Positions 33,501-40,958 of a DNA stretch of 48,937 nt are shown here, in pieces. The stretch lies in assembly GCA_013287205.1 (NCBI GenBank), contig JABDEE010000004.1, positions 5,001 through 53,937 of the forward strand, in the 5' to 3' direction. Both the position numbers and the translations under genes were made by a program. Positions within the stretch are counted from its first letter, which is position 1. Every line of letters starts with the position of its first letter. The notes under the pieces were generated by a model. It made no database searches, was not told the DNA's origin, and saw only the letters and a program-made list of their open reading frames with translations. The DNA is from Alphaproteobacteria bacterium. GTDB taxonomy: Bacteria; Pseudomonadota; Alphaproteobacteria; UBA9655.

Positions 33501-33571
33501 GTGATCTATTTCTCCTTAGCCACACTCAATCAATAGAACCATCTTAACCTATTGCTTGTGGACATTTTCTT

Positions 33572-34816
33572 ATGACTTTATCAAACCGTAATGCCTATAC
33601 CCTGTGGGGGATAGGCGCCCTTTTTTATCTTTACCAATTCGTCCTCCGTCTTGCGCCCAGCGTGATGATGGAAGATTTGATGCGAGACTTTTCCATTGAT
33701 GCGACGGGCTTTGCGGCCTTGGGCTCCATTGCCATGCTGAGCTATTCTGCCTGCCAGATCCCCTTGGGTCTCTTTGCGGACCGATACGGAGTGCGCCGTT
33801 CGATTCTGATTTTCCTCAGCTTTTGTATTGGTGGGACGCTGATTTTTTCTCTTTCCTCCACGCTGTTGGGAGCTCAAGTGGGGCGTTTCCTCATCGGCGT
33901 TGGATCAGCAGCTGCCTTTCTGTGCACCAGCAAAATCCTTAACCATGTTTTTCCCCGAGAGAAATGTGCGACGATGTTGGGTCTCACCATGGTTGTGGGC
34001 ACCATCGGTGCCTTGAATGGGGGGTTGCCTCTCTGTGCGCTGATTAACCGAGTCGGATGGCGGTCTGCCTTGCTTATCATGTGTGGCATCGGCTTTATCC
34101 TTTTGGGAGTCGTGGCATGGTTCTTGAAAGACCCTTCTCAGCAAAAGCAAGCCAATGCCCTTTCCCTCAGCTATTCCCTGAAGCTTGTCTTTCATAAGAA
34201 GGCGTGTTGGATTTTTGCAACCACTGCCATCGGTCTTTACATTGCCATCTGTGTCCTAGGGGATCTCTGGGGGGTTGCTTTCATGATGAAGACCCATGGC
34301 ATTGAACGTGCCCTTGCAGTTGAGCTGGTCTCCACCCTCTATGTGGGACTGTGCGTGGGGTGCTTTGTCATTCCTTGGATGAGTGATCGTATCAAACGTG
34401 CAAAGCCTCTGGTTATCATCAGCATTTTGTGTCTGCTGTGTTTATTGAGTGTGCTCTTAGCGCCCATCAGCCTTCCTTTTGGGCTCTATTATCCGCTGTT
34501 TTCCCTCATCGGGTTTTTCTCAGGAGCGGAGATGCTTTGTTTTGCAGGAGCCTGCAAAGCTGTCTCCTCTTCTGTTGCCGGTCTCATCACCGGATTTATC
34601 AATGGCCTTGTCATGATGGGAGGGGCGCTTGCGCAGCAAAGCGTCGGCGTCCTCCTGGATTGGCTCTGGGCCGGAGAAAGGGGTGCAAACGGAATCAAGA
34701 TCTATACAATCTCTGATTACCGTCTCGCCCTGAGCCTCATGATACCCATTATCGTGATGGCGCTTTGCGCGTCTTTGTTTATCAAAGACACTCACCCTCA
34801 ACAAAAAGGAACATGA
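33572..34816 (+). CDS. Major facilitator superfamily transporter
   Basis: A 414-residue carrier with 12 predicted membrane helices. LGLFADRYGVRRSI between helices 2 and 3 is the MFS motif A, and VGRFLIGVGSAAAF follows in helix 4. The opening WGIGALFYLYQFVLRLAPSVMMEDL resembles MFS proteins found in Legionella, Coxiella and intracellular alphaproteobacteria, some of which take up amino acids; this similarity is from memory and the substrate is unknown. It is probably transcribed from the promoter at 33360 and co-transcribed with csaA (1 bp apart). Confidence 0.82.
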   Translation: MTLSNRNAYTLWGIGALFYLYQFVLRLAPSVMMEDLMRDFSIDATGFAALGSIAMLSYSACQIPLGLFADRYGVRRSILIFLSFCIGGTLIFSLSSTLLGAQVGRFLIGVGSAAAFLCTSKILNHVFPREKCATMLGLTMVVGTIGALNGGLPLCALINRVGWRSALLIMCGIGFILLGVVAWFLKDPSQQKQANALSLSYSLKLVFHKKACWIFATTAIGLYIAICVLGDLWGVAFMMKTHGIERALAVELVSTLYVGLCVGCFVIPWMSDRIKRAKPLVIISILCLLCLLSVLLAPISLPFGLYYPLFSLIGFFSGAEMLCFAGACKAVSSSVAGLITGFINGLVMMGGALAQQSVGVLLDWLWAGERGANGIKIYTISDYRLALSLMIPIIVMALCASLFIKDTHPQQKGT

Positions 34817-34817
34817 C

Positions 34818-35153
34818 ATGATTATTTCTTACGACGATTTTTCAAAAGTGGACATTCGCTCTGGCACGGTGATGAAGGTGGAACCCTTTGCCCGCGCTCT
34901 CAAACCCGCCTACAAAGTATGGGTTGATTTCGGGCCGGAGGTGGGCACCCTCCAAACCTCAGCCCAAGTCACAGTGCACTATACGCCTGAAGCCCTCGTT
35001 GGTCGCCAGGTGCTCGGCGCTGTGAATTTAGGCGAGAAAAATATTGCGGGTTTTGCCTCCCAGTTCCTCATGCTCGGCTGTGCCGATGCTCAAGGCGCCG
35101 TGTGCTTGGCCACCATCGATCCCAAGGTTGCGAATGGGCAGAAGTTGTTCTGA
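34818..35153 (+). CDS. csaA: CsaA-type tRNA-binding (EMAP domain) protein
   Basis: 111 residues of EMAP/OB fold. FSKVDIRSGTVMKVEPF, the KPAYKVWVDFGPEVG strand, SAQVTVHY, LGAVNLGEKNIAGFASQFLMLG and VANGQKLF match CsaA. In Bacillus CsaA binds tRNA and has chaperone-like effects. It starts 1 bp after the MFS stop. Confidence 0.9.
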   Translation: MIISYDDFSKVDIRSGTVMKVEPFARALKPAYKVWVDFGPEVGTLQTSAQVTVHYTPEALVGRQVLGAVNLGEKNIAGFASQFLMLGCADAQGAVCLATIDPKVANGQKLF

Positions 35154-35157
35154 TACC

Positions 35158-35230
35158 AGGAGTCAGAAAACAGGAGTCAGGAGTCAGGAAAGCTCTCCTG
35201 TCTCCTGGTTCCCGCCTCCCGACTCCTGAA
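35158..35230. repeat. GGAGTCAG short direct/inverted repeats between csaA and tmk
   Basis: CAGGAGTCAG-type units occur about three times (35158-35187), and the complementary CTCCTG units follow up to 35228. The two halves could pair as a long imperfect hairpin, perhaps a terminator for the convergent genes although no T run is present. The last ~14 codons of tmk are written in this repeat. Confidence 0.6.
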
Positions 35231-35855
35231 ATATCCCAAACCTTCTCTCCACTTCCGCAAAAATAAAGTCAGCCATGGTATCGATGTCGTGGAGGGCATC
35301 CACGGCCACGCATCGCGTCGGATTGCGCTTGAGAATTTCCGCATATCCCCGTTCCACATTGCGATGGAATTCAATATCGAACCGCTCGTACCGGTCCTCT
35401 TTGCCTTCCCGCAGGGCCGTGCGTTCCAGTCCAATCTCCGGATTAAGTTGAAAGATAAACGTGAGATCGGGCAGGAGAGAGCCTACAGTGAAGGCATTGA
35501 GCTGCTCCACCAGCTCATAGCCGAGCCCATGACCAAAACCTTGGTAGGCGATGGTTGAGTCTGAAAAGCGGTCACATAAGACCCATCCGTTATTTTCGAG
35601 TTGGGGGAGAATGCAGCGAGTGATCAGATCGGCGCGGGAAGCACTCATCAGGAGGGCCTCTGTTTTGGGCGTCCACCGTCCCGGCTCCCCCTGCACTAAT
35701 AAGGCCCGTATCTCTTCCGCTCCAGGTGTTCCGCCGGGTTCACGGTAGGTCGCAAGGTCAATCCCTGAGAGTCGGAGACGCCGCGCCAGGCGATCGATCT
35801 GTGTCGATTTCCCTGAGCCTTCCCCGCCCTCAAAGGTAATAAAGGATCCCTTCAT
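35184..35855 (-). CDS. tmk: Thymidylate kinase
   Basis: A 223-residue kinase. P-loop FEGGEGSGKSTQ, the TYREPGGTPGAEEIR loop, DRFSDSTIAYQGFGHGL and the lid region (LREGKEDRYERF) are complete. It phosphorylates dTMP to dTDP, which also supplies dTTP for dTDP-rhamnose. ATG 35855 overlaps the dacA stop by 1 nt (TAATG). The C-terminal tail FQESGGGNQETGELS is unlike the family and comes from repeat DNA. In many relatives holB follows tmk; here csaA is convergent. Confidence 0.94.
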   Translation of the reverse strand: MKGSFITFEGGEGSGKSTQIDRLARRLRLSGIDLATYREPGGTPGAEEIRALLVQGEPGRWTPKTEALLMSASRADLITRCILPQLENNGWVLCDRFSDSTIAYQGFGHGLGYELVEQLNAFTVGSLLPDLTFIFQLNPEIGLERTALREGKEDRYERFDIEFHRNVERGYAEILKRNPTRCVAVDALHDIDTMADFIFAEVERRFGIFQESGGGNQETGELS

Positions 35856-36985
35856 TAAGAGTGTTTTCCCCACAAGAGATAATTCACTGAGTCCTTAATC
35901 CGTTGGTGGAACCAGGCGCGATCAACATCTTTCGCAACACACAAAGGAACCTTGAAGACGCCCTTATCAGGAACGGTGGCTTCAATATATCCGACCGCAT
36001 CTCCCGCTTTGAGAGGAGCTGCAACCGGGGAGTCGTAATGAATTTTGACGACAACTTCCCGTCGCTTACTCCGGGGCATTGTGACAACCAAGGTACGTTG
36101 CGCAACCAGCGGCACGGTTTTTTCCGTACCCCCCCAGATATCGGCAACTTCTAAGGGCACGCCTTTTTCGCAGATCTTGTAATTCTTAAAGAAATTAAAG
36201 CCCCAATTTAAGAGGGCGGTGGCTTCTTGATCCCGCGCCTGCGCATTGGGAAGCCCATTAACGACCAGCATCAGACGGCGCGTTCCTTGTTTCGCACTGG
36301 CGACAATTCCATATCCTCCCGCATCTGTGTGACCTGTCTTCATGCCATCAGCCCCAAGATTTGATTTGCCAAGGAGGGTGTTGCGATTTTGCTGGTTGAT
36401 GTTGTTGTACTTAAATTCCTTCACCCCATAGTATTTTGCATATTCTTTTGGAAAATCATGGATGGTGCGCTCCCCCATAATGGCCAGGTCCCGGGCTGTT
36501 GTCACGTGCCCTTCATCCGGCCATCCGGTCGAGTTCAGGAAGGTCGTGTTTTTGGCTCCCATTTCATGGGCTTTTTTTGTCATCTCTTGGGCGAAGGCGG
36601 CTTCTGTCCCGCCCAGTCCTTCTGCCAGCACAATACAGGCATCATTTCCCGATTGAACGACAACGCCGTGCAGCAGGTCCTCAATGCTGACCTGAGCATT
36701 GAGAGGCACAAACATTTTTGTTCCCTGCTTCGCCCAGGCTTCTTGACTGACAAAGAGAGTGTCCCCCAATTTTGCATCCCCCTGCTTGAGGCGCTCAAAA
36801 ACAAGGTAAGCGGTCATGATTTTTGACATGGAAGAAGGGACCATCTGTTTGTCCGCATCCTTTTGAAGCAGAATATCCCCCGTCTCCATGTCTTTTAGAT
36901 AGACTTGCGGCGCTGCGGTTTCAAAGGACTCCGCGAAAGCAACGTTGCTCAGAATAAGGCTACACAGGAGGAGAAAAAGTTTCAT
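35855..36985 (-). CDS. dacA: D-alanyl-D-alanine carboxypeptidase (PBP5/6 type)
   Basis: 376 residues with a signal peptide (cut likely after AFA, residue 18). The three penicillin-binding motifs are intact: SMSK (Ser52-Lys55), SGN (112-114) and KTG (216-218). The C-terminal domain (about 275-355) and an amphipathic end for membrane contact follow. It trims the terminal D-Ala of peptidoglycan pentapeptides in the periplasm. It is encoded between rlpA and tmk, an alphaproteobacterial order. Confidence 0.94.
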   Translation of the reverse strand: MKLFLLLCSLILSNVAFAESFETAAPQVYLKDMETGDILLQKDADKQMVPSSMSKIMTAYLVFERLKQGDAKLGDTLFVSQEAWAKQGTKMFVPLNAQVSIEDLLHGVVVQSGNDACIVLAEGLGGTEAAFAQEMTKKAHEMGAKNTTFLNSTGWPDEGHVTTARDLAIMGERTIHDFPKEYAKYYGVKEFKYNNINQQNRNTLLGKSNLGADGMKTGHTDAGGYGIVASAKQGTRRLMLVVNGLPNAQARDQEATALLNWGFNFFKNYKICEKGVPLEVADIWGGTEKTVPLVAQRTLVVTMPRSKRREVVVKIHYDSPVAAPLKAGDAVGYIEATVPDKGVFKVPLCVAKDVDRAWFHQRIKDSVNYLLWGKHS

Positions 36986-36997
36986 GATGTTTTCCTT

Positions 36998-37914
36998 TTA
37001 ATGTTGAATGATGATGCGCGCGGGGGTTGAGAGTTTACTGAGCAGTTGATCCGCGTGAGAAAGGCTGGCGAGCGGCCCAATGCGAACGGCGTAAGGCGCA
37101 GACCCACTGTTTTTCACGGTCTTGATCTGGGCGTCCCCCATCCCGTTAAGTTGCTGAGAGAGTGCAAGGGCTTCCGCGTGGGTTTTGTGTTGCCCTACAT
37201 CCACAAAGATGCCCGTGCTGGCAGGAGATGGGGATTGGATAGGAAGTGATTCTGTGGCTGCAAGAAGTGTCTCGATGGAAGGTTCCGCAGTTGTGGGCGT
37301 AGCGATCACAGGCGGCGGCGACGCCGGAACAGGCGCCTGCGCCACCAACCCATTTATTGGAGGACAAATTCCATTAAGGGCCAGGGTTTCAGGCACAAGG
37401 GTGCGCACCCGCACCTGTGCCGTTCCTTTTTGTTCAAAGCCCAGCAGCTGGGCAACACGTCGGGAGACATCAATAATACGACCTTCCACAAAAGGCCCAC
37501 GGTCGTTTACCTTCACGGCGAGCTGTCGGCCATTTTCAAGATTGCAGACCTCTACCATACAGGGAAGAGGCAGGGTTTTATGGGCCGCCGTAATCCCGTG
37601 CATATCAAAAGTTTCTCCTGTCGCTGTGCGCTTCCCATGAAATTGGTACCCACGTCCACCCCCATAATAAGAAGCGATCCCGATATCATCATGCTCGTAA
37701 TGGGGCTGAGGATGATACCAAACCCCTTTGATTTGATAAGGACGACTCGTGGCCTTCACAGGCGCTGGCGTGCAGGTAACAGGCGTATAGCACACGGGCG
37801 CTTCGGGACCACTGGAGCAGGCGGCGAGGAAGGCGGCGGCCAGGAGAGCAGTGTAGCGGTGTAGCGGTGTAGCAGTTTTGTTGAGTAGTGTAGATAAGGA
37901 AAAAAATTTGTCAT
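36998..37914 (-). CDS. rlpA: Septal-ring lytic transglycosylase RlpA-like lipoprotein, start region frameshifted
   Basis: A lipobox LAAAFLAAC is followed by a double-psi beta-barrel domain (GIASYYGGG..., FHGKRTATGETFDMHGITAAHK, VKVNDRGPFVEGRIIDVSR), a Pro/Ala-rich linker and a C-terminal SPOR domain (IFVDVGQHKTHAEALALSQQ... AVRIGPL). RlpA cleaves denuded glycan strands at the septum. The His in AAHK and Asp in NDRGPF are kept. No start lies near the lipobox in this frame; it is open to 38140, through repeat DNA. The ATG at 37914 would give a good lipoprotein signal, but it is out of frame: an 8-bp repeat (37849-37872) would need one unit fewer. So the gene may be switched off, phase-variable or broken. 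Confidence 0.82.
37849..37872. repeat. rlpA: Three-unit 8-bp tandem repeat in the rlpA signal-peptide region
   Basis: On the coding strand the units read CTACACCG, CTACACCG, CTACACTG. Loss of one unit joins the frame of ATG 37914 to the rlpA body: 917 nt becomes 909 nt, a multiple of three. Gain of two units would do the same. This is the form of a contingency locus, though three units is a short tract. Confidence 0.85.
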
Positions 37915-38092
37915 CCTTGATTAGAAGGCCTTGCTCTCGGCGAAGCCCGGCTGTGCCGGGGAGAGGCGAGAGCTTTAGGCCCTTCTTAATCGAGGATCTT
38001 ATTGAAACAGTAAAAGTGTTGAAGCAAGATCCCCGGTCAAGAAGTGCTAAAGCGCTACGATGTAGCGCAAGCACTTCTAGCCAGGGATGACA
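37909..38092. repeat. Dispersed palindromic elements (copy 4, composite) upstream of rlpA
   Basis: Runs from TTGTCATCCTTGATTAGAAGG to GCCAGGGATGACA. It contains a GC-rich hairpin around GAAGCCCGGCTGTGCCGGGG and a strong inverted repeat GAAGTGCTAAAGCGCTAC...GTAGCGCAAGCACTTC. The left terminus, read on the minus strand as GGATGACA, provides the ATG at 37914. Confidence 0.8.
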
Positions 38093-38136
38093 ACAATTCT
38101 GGTCAGGTGGTAAGGAGTCACTGCGATACTGTAAAC

Positions 38137-39468
38137 TCATGCCGCCCTCCTCATAAAATCTTCCCGAGAGAGCGCATACCAGATTTCTGGTCTCGTCCCC
38201 TCGTAGGCGAGGGAAATGCCCTCCCTAATCTCTGTTTGCGTAAAGCCTAATTTTTCAATAATGCGGCGAGAGGCAGCGTTGTCAACCAAGGCACTAATCT
38301 TAAGCATGGGTTTTTCAAGAACCGTAAATGCGAATGTCACTAAGGCCCTAGCCGCTTCCGTCCCATATCCCTGACCCCAAAAGTTGTGACCCAGCCAGTA
38401 TCCAATCGTATCGCTTTCAAGGCCGATACCGCCGATGAATGCGTGATCCGCCTTTCGGATGATGGCCAGCCTCAGAATGAGAGCTCGCTGCCTTGCTTCT
38501 TTGGCTTTCTCTATAAAAGAGTGGGCATCCGCTAAGGTATAGGGATAAGGCATGGTCCTCAAATTTCCGGCAACCCTCATGTCATTTGCAAGGAGCGCCA
38601 TAGAGGTCGCATCCTCATCCTCCACAGGACGCAAGATCAATCGCTCTGTTTCAAGGGGAAAGGTAGAAAAAGGGAGGAGGCTTTTGTCTTTGCAGGCGCG
38701 CCATGCAGTGGTGAGCTCTGGAAGAGACATTTGTCTCACAACCAACCCTTCCGCTTTGAGATGGGCTTCAAAACGCGCATACTGTTTTTGAAATTTCTCC
38801 AATCCTGTCCTTGCGGCTATATCCGGGTCGACATGGCAATGACGCGCTAAATTGACCCAAGCAAACAAGAGATCTCCAAGTTCATCTTGAAGGGCGAATT
38901 TCCGCAGAGGAGACGGATCTTTGCGCGCTTCGACGAGCACTTCTTCCAGCTCTTCCCGCACTTTTTCAGCTACCTGAAAAGGAGAATCCCAATCAAAACC
39001 GGTTTGTGCAGCCATTAAGGACGTTTGGTGCATTTGTGCAAGGGGGGAGGCAAGAGGGGTAAGGGCCGTAGCTTCAAAAGCTTCCCGAATAAGCGCAACA
39101 CGAGCCACTTGATCTGCAGCAGAATAAGTCGCACTCACCCCACTGTTCCACACAGGGCCAGGCCAGGCCGGGTCCGTATCAGAGCGGGCAATCACATGGA
39201 TGTGAAGCTGCGGCACCACATTGCCTAAGGAAGCAACATTGAGTTTCGTCGGCGCAAAAAGAGACCGCATTACACGACTGCTCAGGTCAATCTCTTGGGT
39301 GAGTTGCTGTTGATCCACAGGGCTGAGATCAATGATTTCTGTCACGTCAGGAAGGCGCGGAATGAGAATAATCCAAGGAAACGCCGCATTGTGACTCAAG
39401 CGCACCTGACACAACCCCAAGTCGGTCACAAAGGTAGAATCCGACTGAAGACGAGGGTCAAGGTTCAT
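38137..39468 (-). CDS. HIT hydrolase - MazG pyrophosphohydrolase - GNAT acetyltransferase fusion
   Basis: 443 residues with three domains. Residues 1-135 are a HIT domain: LDPRLQSDS, FPWIILIPRLPDVTEIIDL and the triad QLHIHVIA (87-94) with DPAWPGPVW. Residues about 160-245 are MazG-like: PFQVAEKVREELEEV and LQDELGDLLFAWVNLARH give the EExxE/ExxD metal motif. Residues 270-440 are a RimJ/RimL-type GNAT: LETERLILRPVEDEDA, GYWLGHNFWGQGYGTEAARAL and SRRIIEKLGF. HIT and MazG parts would hydrolyse unusual nucleotides; the acetylated target is unknown. ATG 39468 matches the usual HIT start; GTG 39477 is also possible. tRNA-Glu lies 24 bp upstream on the same strand. No stop or frameshift separates the domains. 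Confidence 0.85.
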   Translation of the reverse strand: MNLDPRLQSDSTFVTDLGLCQVRLSHNAAFPWIILIPRLPDVTEIIDLSPVDQQQLTQEIDLSSRVMRSLFAPTKLNVASLGNVVPQLHIHVIARSDTDPAWPGPVWNSGVSATYSAADQVARVALIREAFEATALTPLASPLAQMHQTSLMAAQTGFDWDSPFQVAEKVREELEEVLVEARKDPSPLRKFALQDELGDLLFAWVNLARHCHVDPDIAARTGLEKFQKQYARFEAHLKAEGLVVRQMSLPELTTAWRACKDKSLLPFSTFPLETERLILRPVEDEDATSMALLANDMRVAGNLRTMPYPYTLADAHSFIEKAKEARQRALILRLAIIRKADHAFIGGIGLESDTIGYWLGHNFWGQGYGTEAARALVTFAFTVLEKPMLKISALVDNAASRRIIEKLGFTQTEIREGISLAYEGTRPEIWYALSREDFMRRAA

Positions 39469-39491
39469 GCGAATCACGGCTCGGAGTTAAA

Positions 39492-39567
39492 TGGCGTCCC
39501 CTACGGGATTCGAACCCGTGTTGCCGCCGTGAAAGGGCGGTGTCCTAGGCCTCTAGACGAAGGGGAC
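39492..39567 (-). tRNA. tRNA-Glu (anticodon TTC)
   Basis: 76 nt with encoded CCA. The acceptor stem GTCCCCT pairs with AGGGGAC, the anticodon loop CTTTCAC lies between CCGCC and GGCGG, and the T loop is GTTCGAATC. It reads GAA and GAG. Confidence 0.96.
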
Positions 39568-39670
39568 TACGCACCCCACAGTGTCTACAAGAAGCGCCAA
39601 GGGAAATCAAGGAAAAATTGCAAAAAAAGTCCTCCTTTTGAAAAAAACCTCTCGATTTTTCGATTACTTG

Positions 39671-39679
39671 TGGTATACA
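39671..39679 (+). promoter_or_regulatory. Extended -10 element of the secreted coiled-coil gene
   Basis: TGGTATACA matches an extended -10 (TGn-TATAAT). The upstream -35 region is poor. It lies about 45 bp before the ATG at 39723. Confidence 0.4.
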
Positions 39680-39722
39680 TTAAGTAATTGTTTAAATATG
39701 AAGTGAAATTGATAGAGGAATA

Positions 39723-40367
39723 ATGATTAAGAAAATGACAAGTTTAAAAACACTTTTAGGAGGTGCAGCCCTTGCGCTCCTTTGTTCATTCCCTGCACAA
39801 GCGATGGAGGGCTTACATTCACAGGAAGTTGATGACTCAAGAACCCCTTCCATACCATCCGCAGTTTCCAGTCCGGAGGACCTTGACGCCAAAATCGGCG
39901 ATAAAGCTGGAACTCCTCACGAGAAATTTCAGGCTGATCATAAGAAAATCGAAGTTAATCTTGAAGCCGAAATCGACGCTGCTAACCAGAAAGCTGCAGC
40001 TGCTGAGAAGGAAGCGGATGATGCTTGCAGGAAAGCTCAAGAGGTTTGCGCTCAAATGACATCTGCTTACAACCAAGCTGAAGCTGCACTTAAAGCCGAG
40101 ATCAGTGAGGAAGCTCTCATTATAACGCGGGAGGCGCTTAAAGCCAAAATCAGCGCTGAGGCTGAAAATCTAGCTGCTTTCACGAAAGCTAAGGTTGCTT
40201 GCGAGCAAGCGAAAGCCACACTTGAAGCCGAAATCGACGCTGCTAACCAGAAAGCGCTTACTGCTCACCTGCGCCTTTGGAAGTCCTCACGTGCAAGTCA
40301 AGAGAAAAGAGAAGTGCGGAAAGCAGTCCTCGGCCATCAGATAGGTATGAGTGAGCTTTCGATCTGA
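39723..40367 (+). CDS. Secreted coiled-coil protein with internal repeats
   Basis: 214 residues. The signal peptide (MIKKMTSLKTLLGGAALALLCSFPAQA) has a likely cut after residue 27. The mature part is almost all charged and Ala-rich heptads, and the unit LEAEIDAANQKA occurs twice, 87 residues apart. At DNA level the repeat is an exact 35-bp direct repeat. The protein should form a long helical coil in the periplasm or outside the cell. No enzyme motif is seen. GAGGAA precedes the ATG by 3-4 nt. Similar small secreted proteins lie at 41671-42138 and 43160-43634. A surface or host-contact role is a guess only. Confidence 0.75.
   Translation: MIKKMTSLKTLLGGAALALLCSFPAQAMEGLHSQEVDDSRTPSIPSAVSSPEDLDAKIGDKAGTPHEKFQADHKKIEVNLEAEIDAANQKAAAAEKEADDACRKAQEVCAQMTSAYNQAEAALKAEISEEALIITREALKAKISAEAENLAAFTKAKVACEQAKATLEAEIDAANQKALTAHLRLWKSSRASQEKREVRKAVLGHQIGMSELSI
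39960..39994 (+). repeat. 35-bp direct repeat, copy 1 (within coiled-coil gene)
   Basis: Identical to 40221-40255. The spacing is 261 bp, a multiple of three, so recombination would remove 87 codons and keep the frame. Confidence 0.9.
40221..40255 (+). repeat. 35-bp direct repeat, copy 2 (within coiled-coil gene)
   Basis: Identical to 39960-39994, same frame, encoding LEAEIDAANQKA. Confidence 0.9.
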
Positions 40368-40383
40368 CGCTGATGCCAGATCG

Positions 40384-40716
40384 TCATTTCCCCGTATGCG
40401 GAATGCCTTTTGCTTCCAAAAGGGCCTGCAGTTCGCCATCTTGGTACATTTCTCGCACAATATCGCACCCGCCGATAAACTCCCCTTTGATGTAGAGCTG
40501 AGGAATGGTCGGCCAATTGGTAAAGGTCTTAATCCCTTCCCGGAGCTCCTCACTCTTCATAACATCAATAGCTTTGAACGCCACACTGAGGGTTTTGAGA
40601 ATTTGCACAACAGCCGATGAAAAGCCACACATCGGCATTGTCTCATTCCCCTTCATATAGAGGACAACATCATTGGACGCCAGGTCATTACGGATTTCTT
40701 CAAAAATTTGGGACAT
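40384..40716 (-). CDS. grxD: Monothiol glutaredoxin, Grx4 type
   Basis: 110 residues with the CGFS active site (Cys30-Ser33), KGNETMPMCGFS ahead of it, the TxP loop in NWPTIPQLYIKGEFIGGCDI and a short helical tail. Such proteins carry [2Fe-2S] clusters with glutathione and hand them on, often together with BolA. The gene directly follows bolA (stop and start adjacent), which supports a Grx-BolA complex. Confidence 0.94.
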   Translation of the reverse strand: MSQIFEEIRNDLASNDVVLYMKGNETMPMCGFSSAVVQILKTLSVAFKAIDVMKSEELREGIKTFTNWPTIPQLYIKGEFIGGCDIVREMYQDGELQALLEAKGIPHTGK

Positions 40717-40956
40717 TTATTCCTCCGAAGGGACTTTTGTTTTGAGGGAGAGGGCATGGAGGCGGGTGCCCATATGCCCATCGAGCGCGTCATAGACCAT
40801 TTTATGCTGCTCAATGCGTGTCTTGCCGATAAAGGCGCGGGAAGTCACAGTGGCCACGTAGTGGTCATTGTCGCCCGCCAGTTCTTTAATTTGGATAACC
40901 GCATCCGGGAAAGCATTCACGAGATACTCTCGCAGTTGTTCTTGGGGCATCGCCAT
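40717..40956 (-). CDS. bolA: BolA family iron-sulfur/stress protein
   Basis: 79 residues. QIKELAGDNDHYVATVTS, FIGKTRIEQHKMVYDAL and GTRLHALSLKTKVPSE follow the BolA fold, with the conserved His in RIEQHKMVY. It likely partners the CGFS glutaredoxin encoded next to it. It begins 2 bp after the dsbA-like gene, so the three form an operon. Confidence 0.93.
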   Translation of the reverse strand: MAMPQEQLREYLVNAFPDAVIQIKELAGDNDHYVATVTSRAFIGKTRIEQHKMVYDALDGHMGTRLHALSLKTKVPSEE

Positions 40957-40958
40957 GA

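Noticed and set aside
37915-38140. RlpA starting at 38140
   Set aside because: It would put the lipobox about 110 residues in and translate two repeat elements. It is kept only as a sign that the frame is open.
39960-40255. CRISPR-like repeat
   Set aside because: Only two copies, inside a coding region, in frame and 261 bp apart; no array and no cas genes anywhere in the window.
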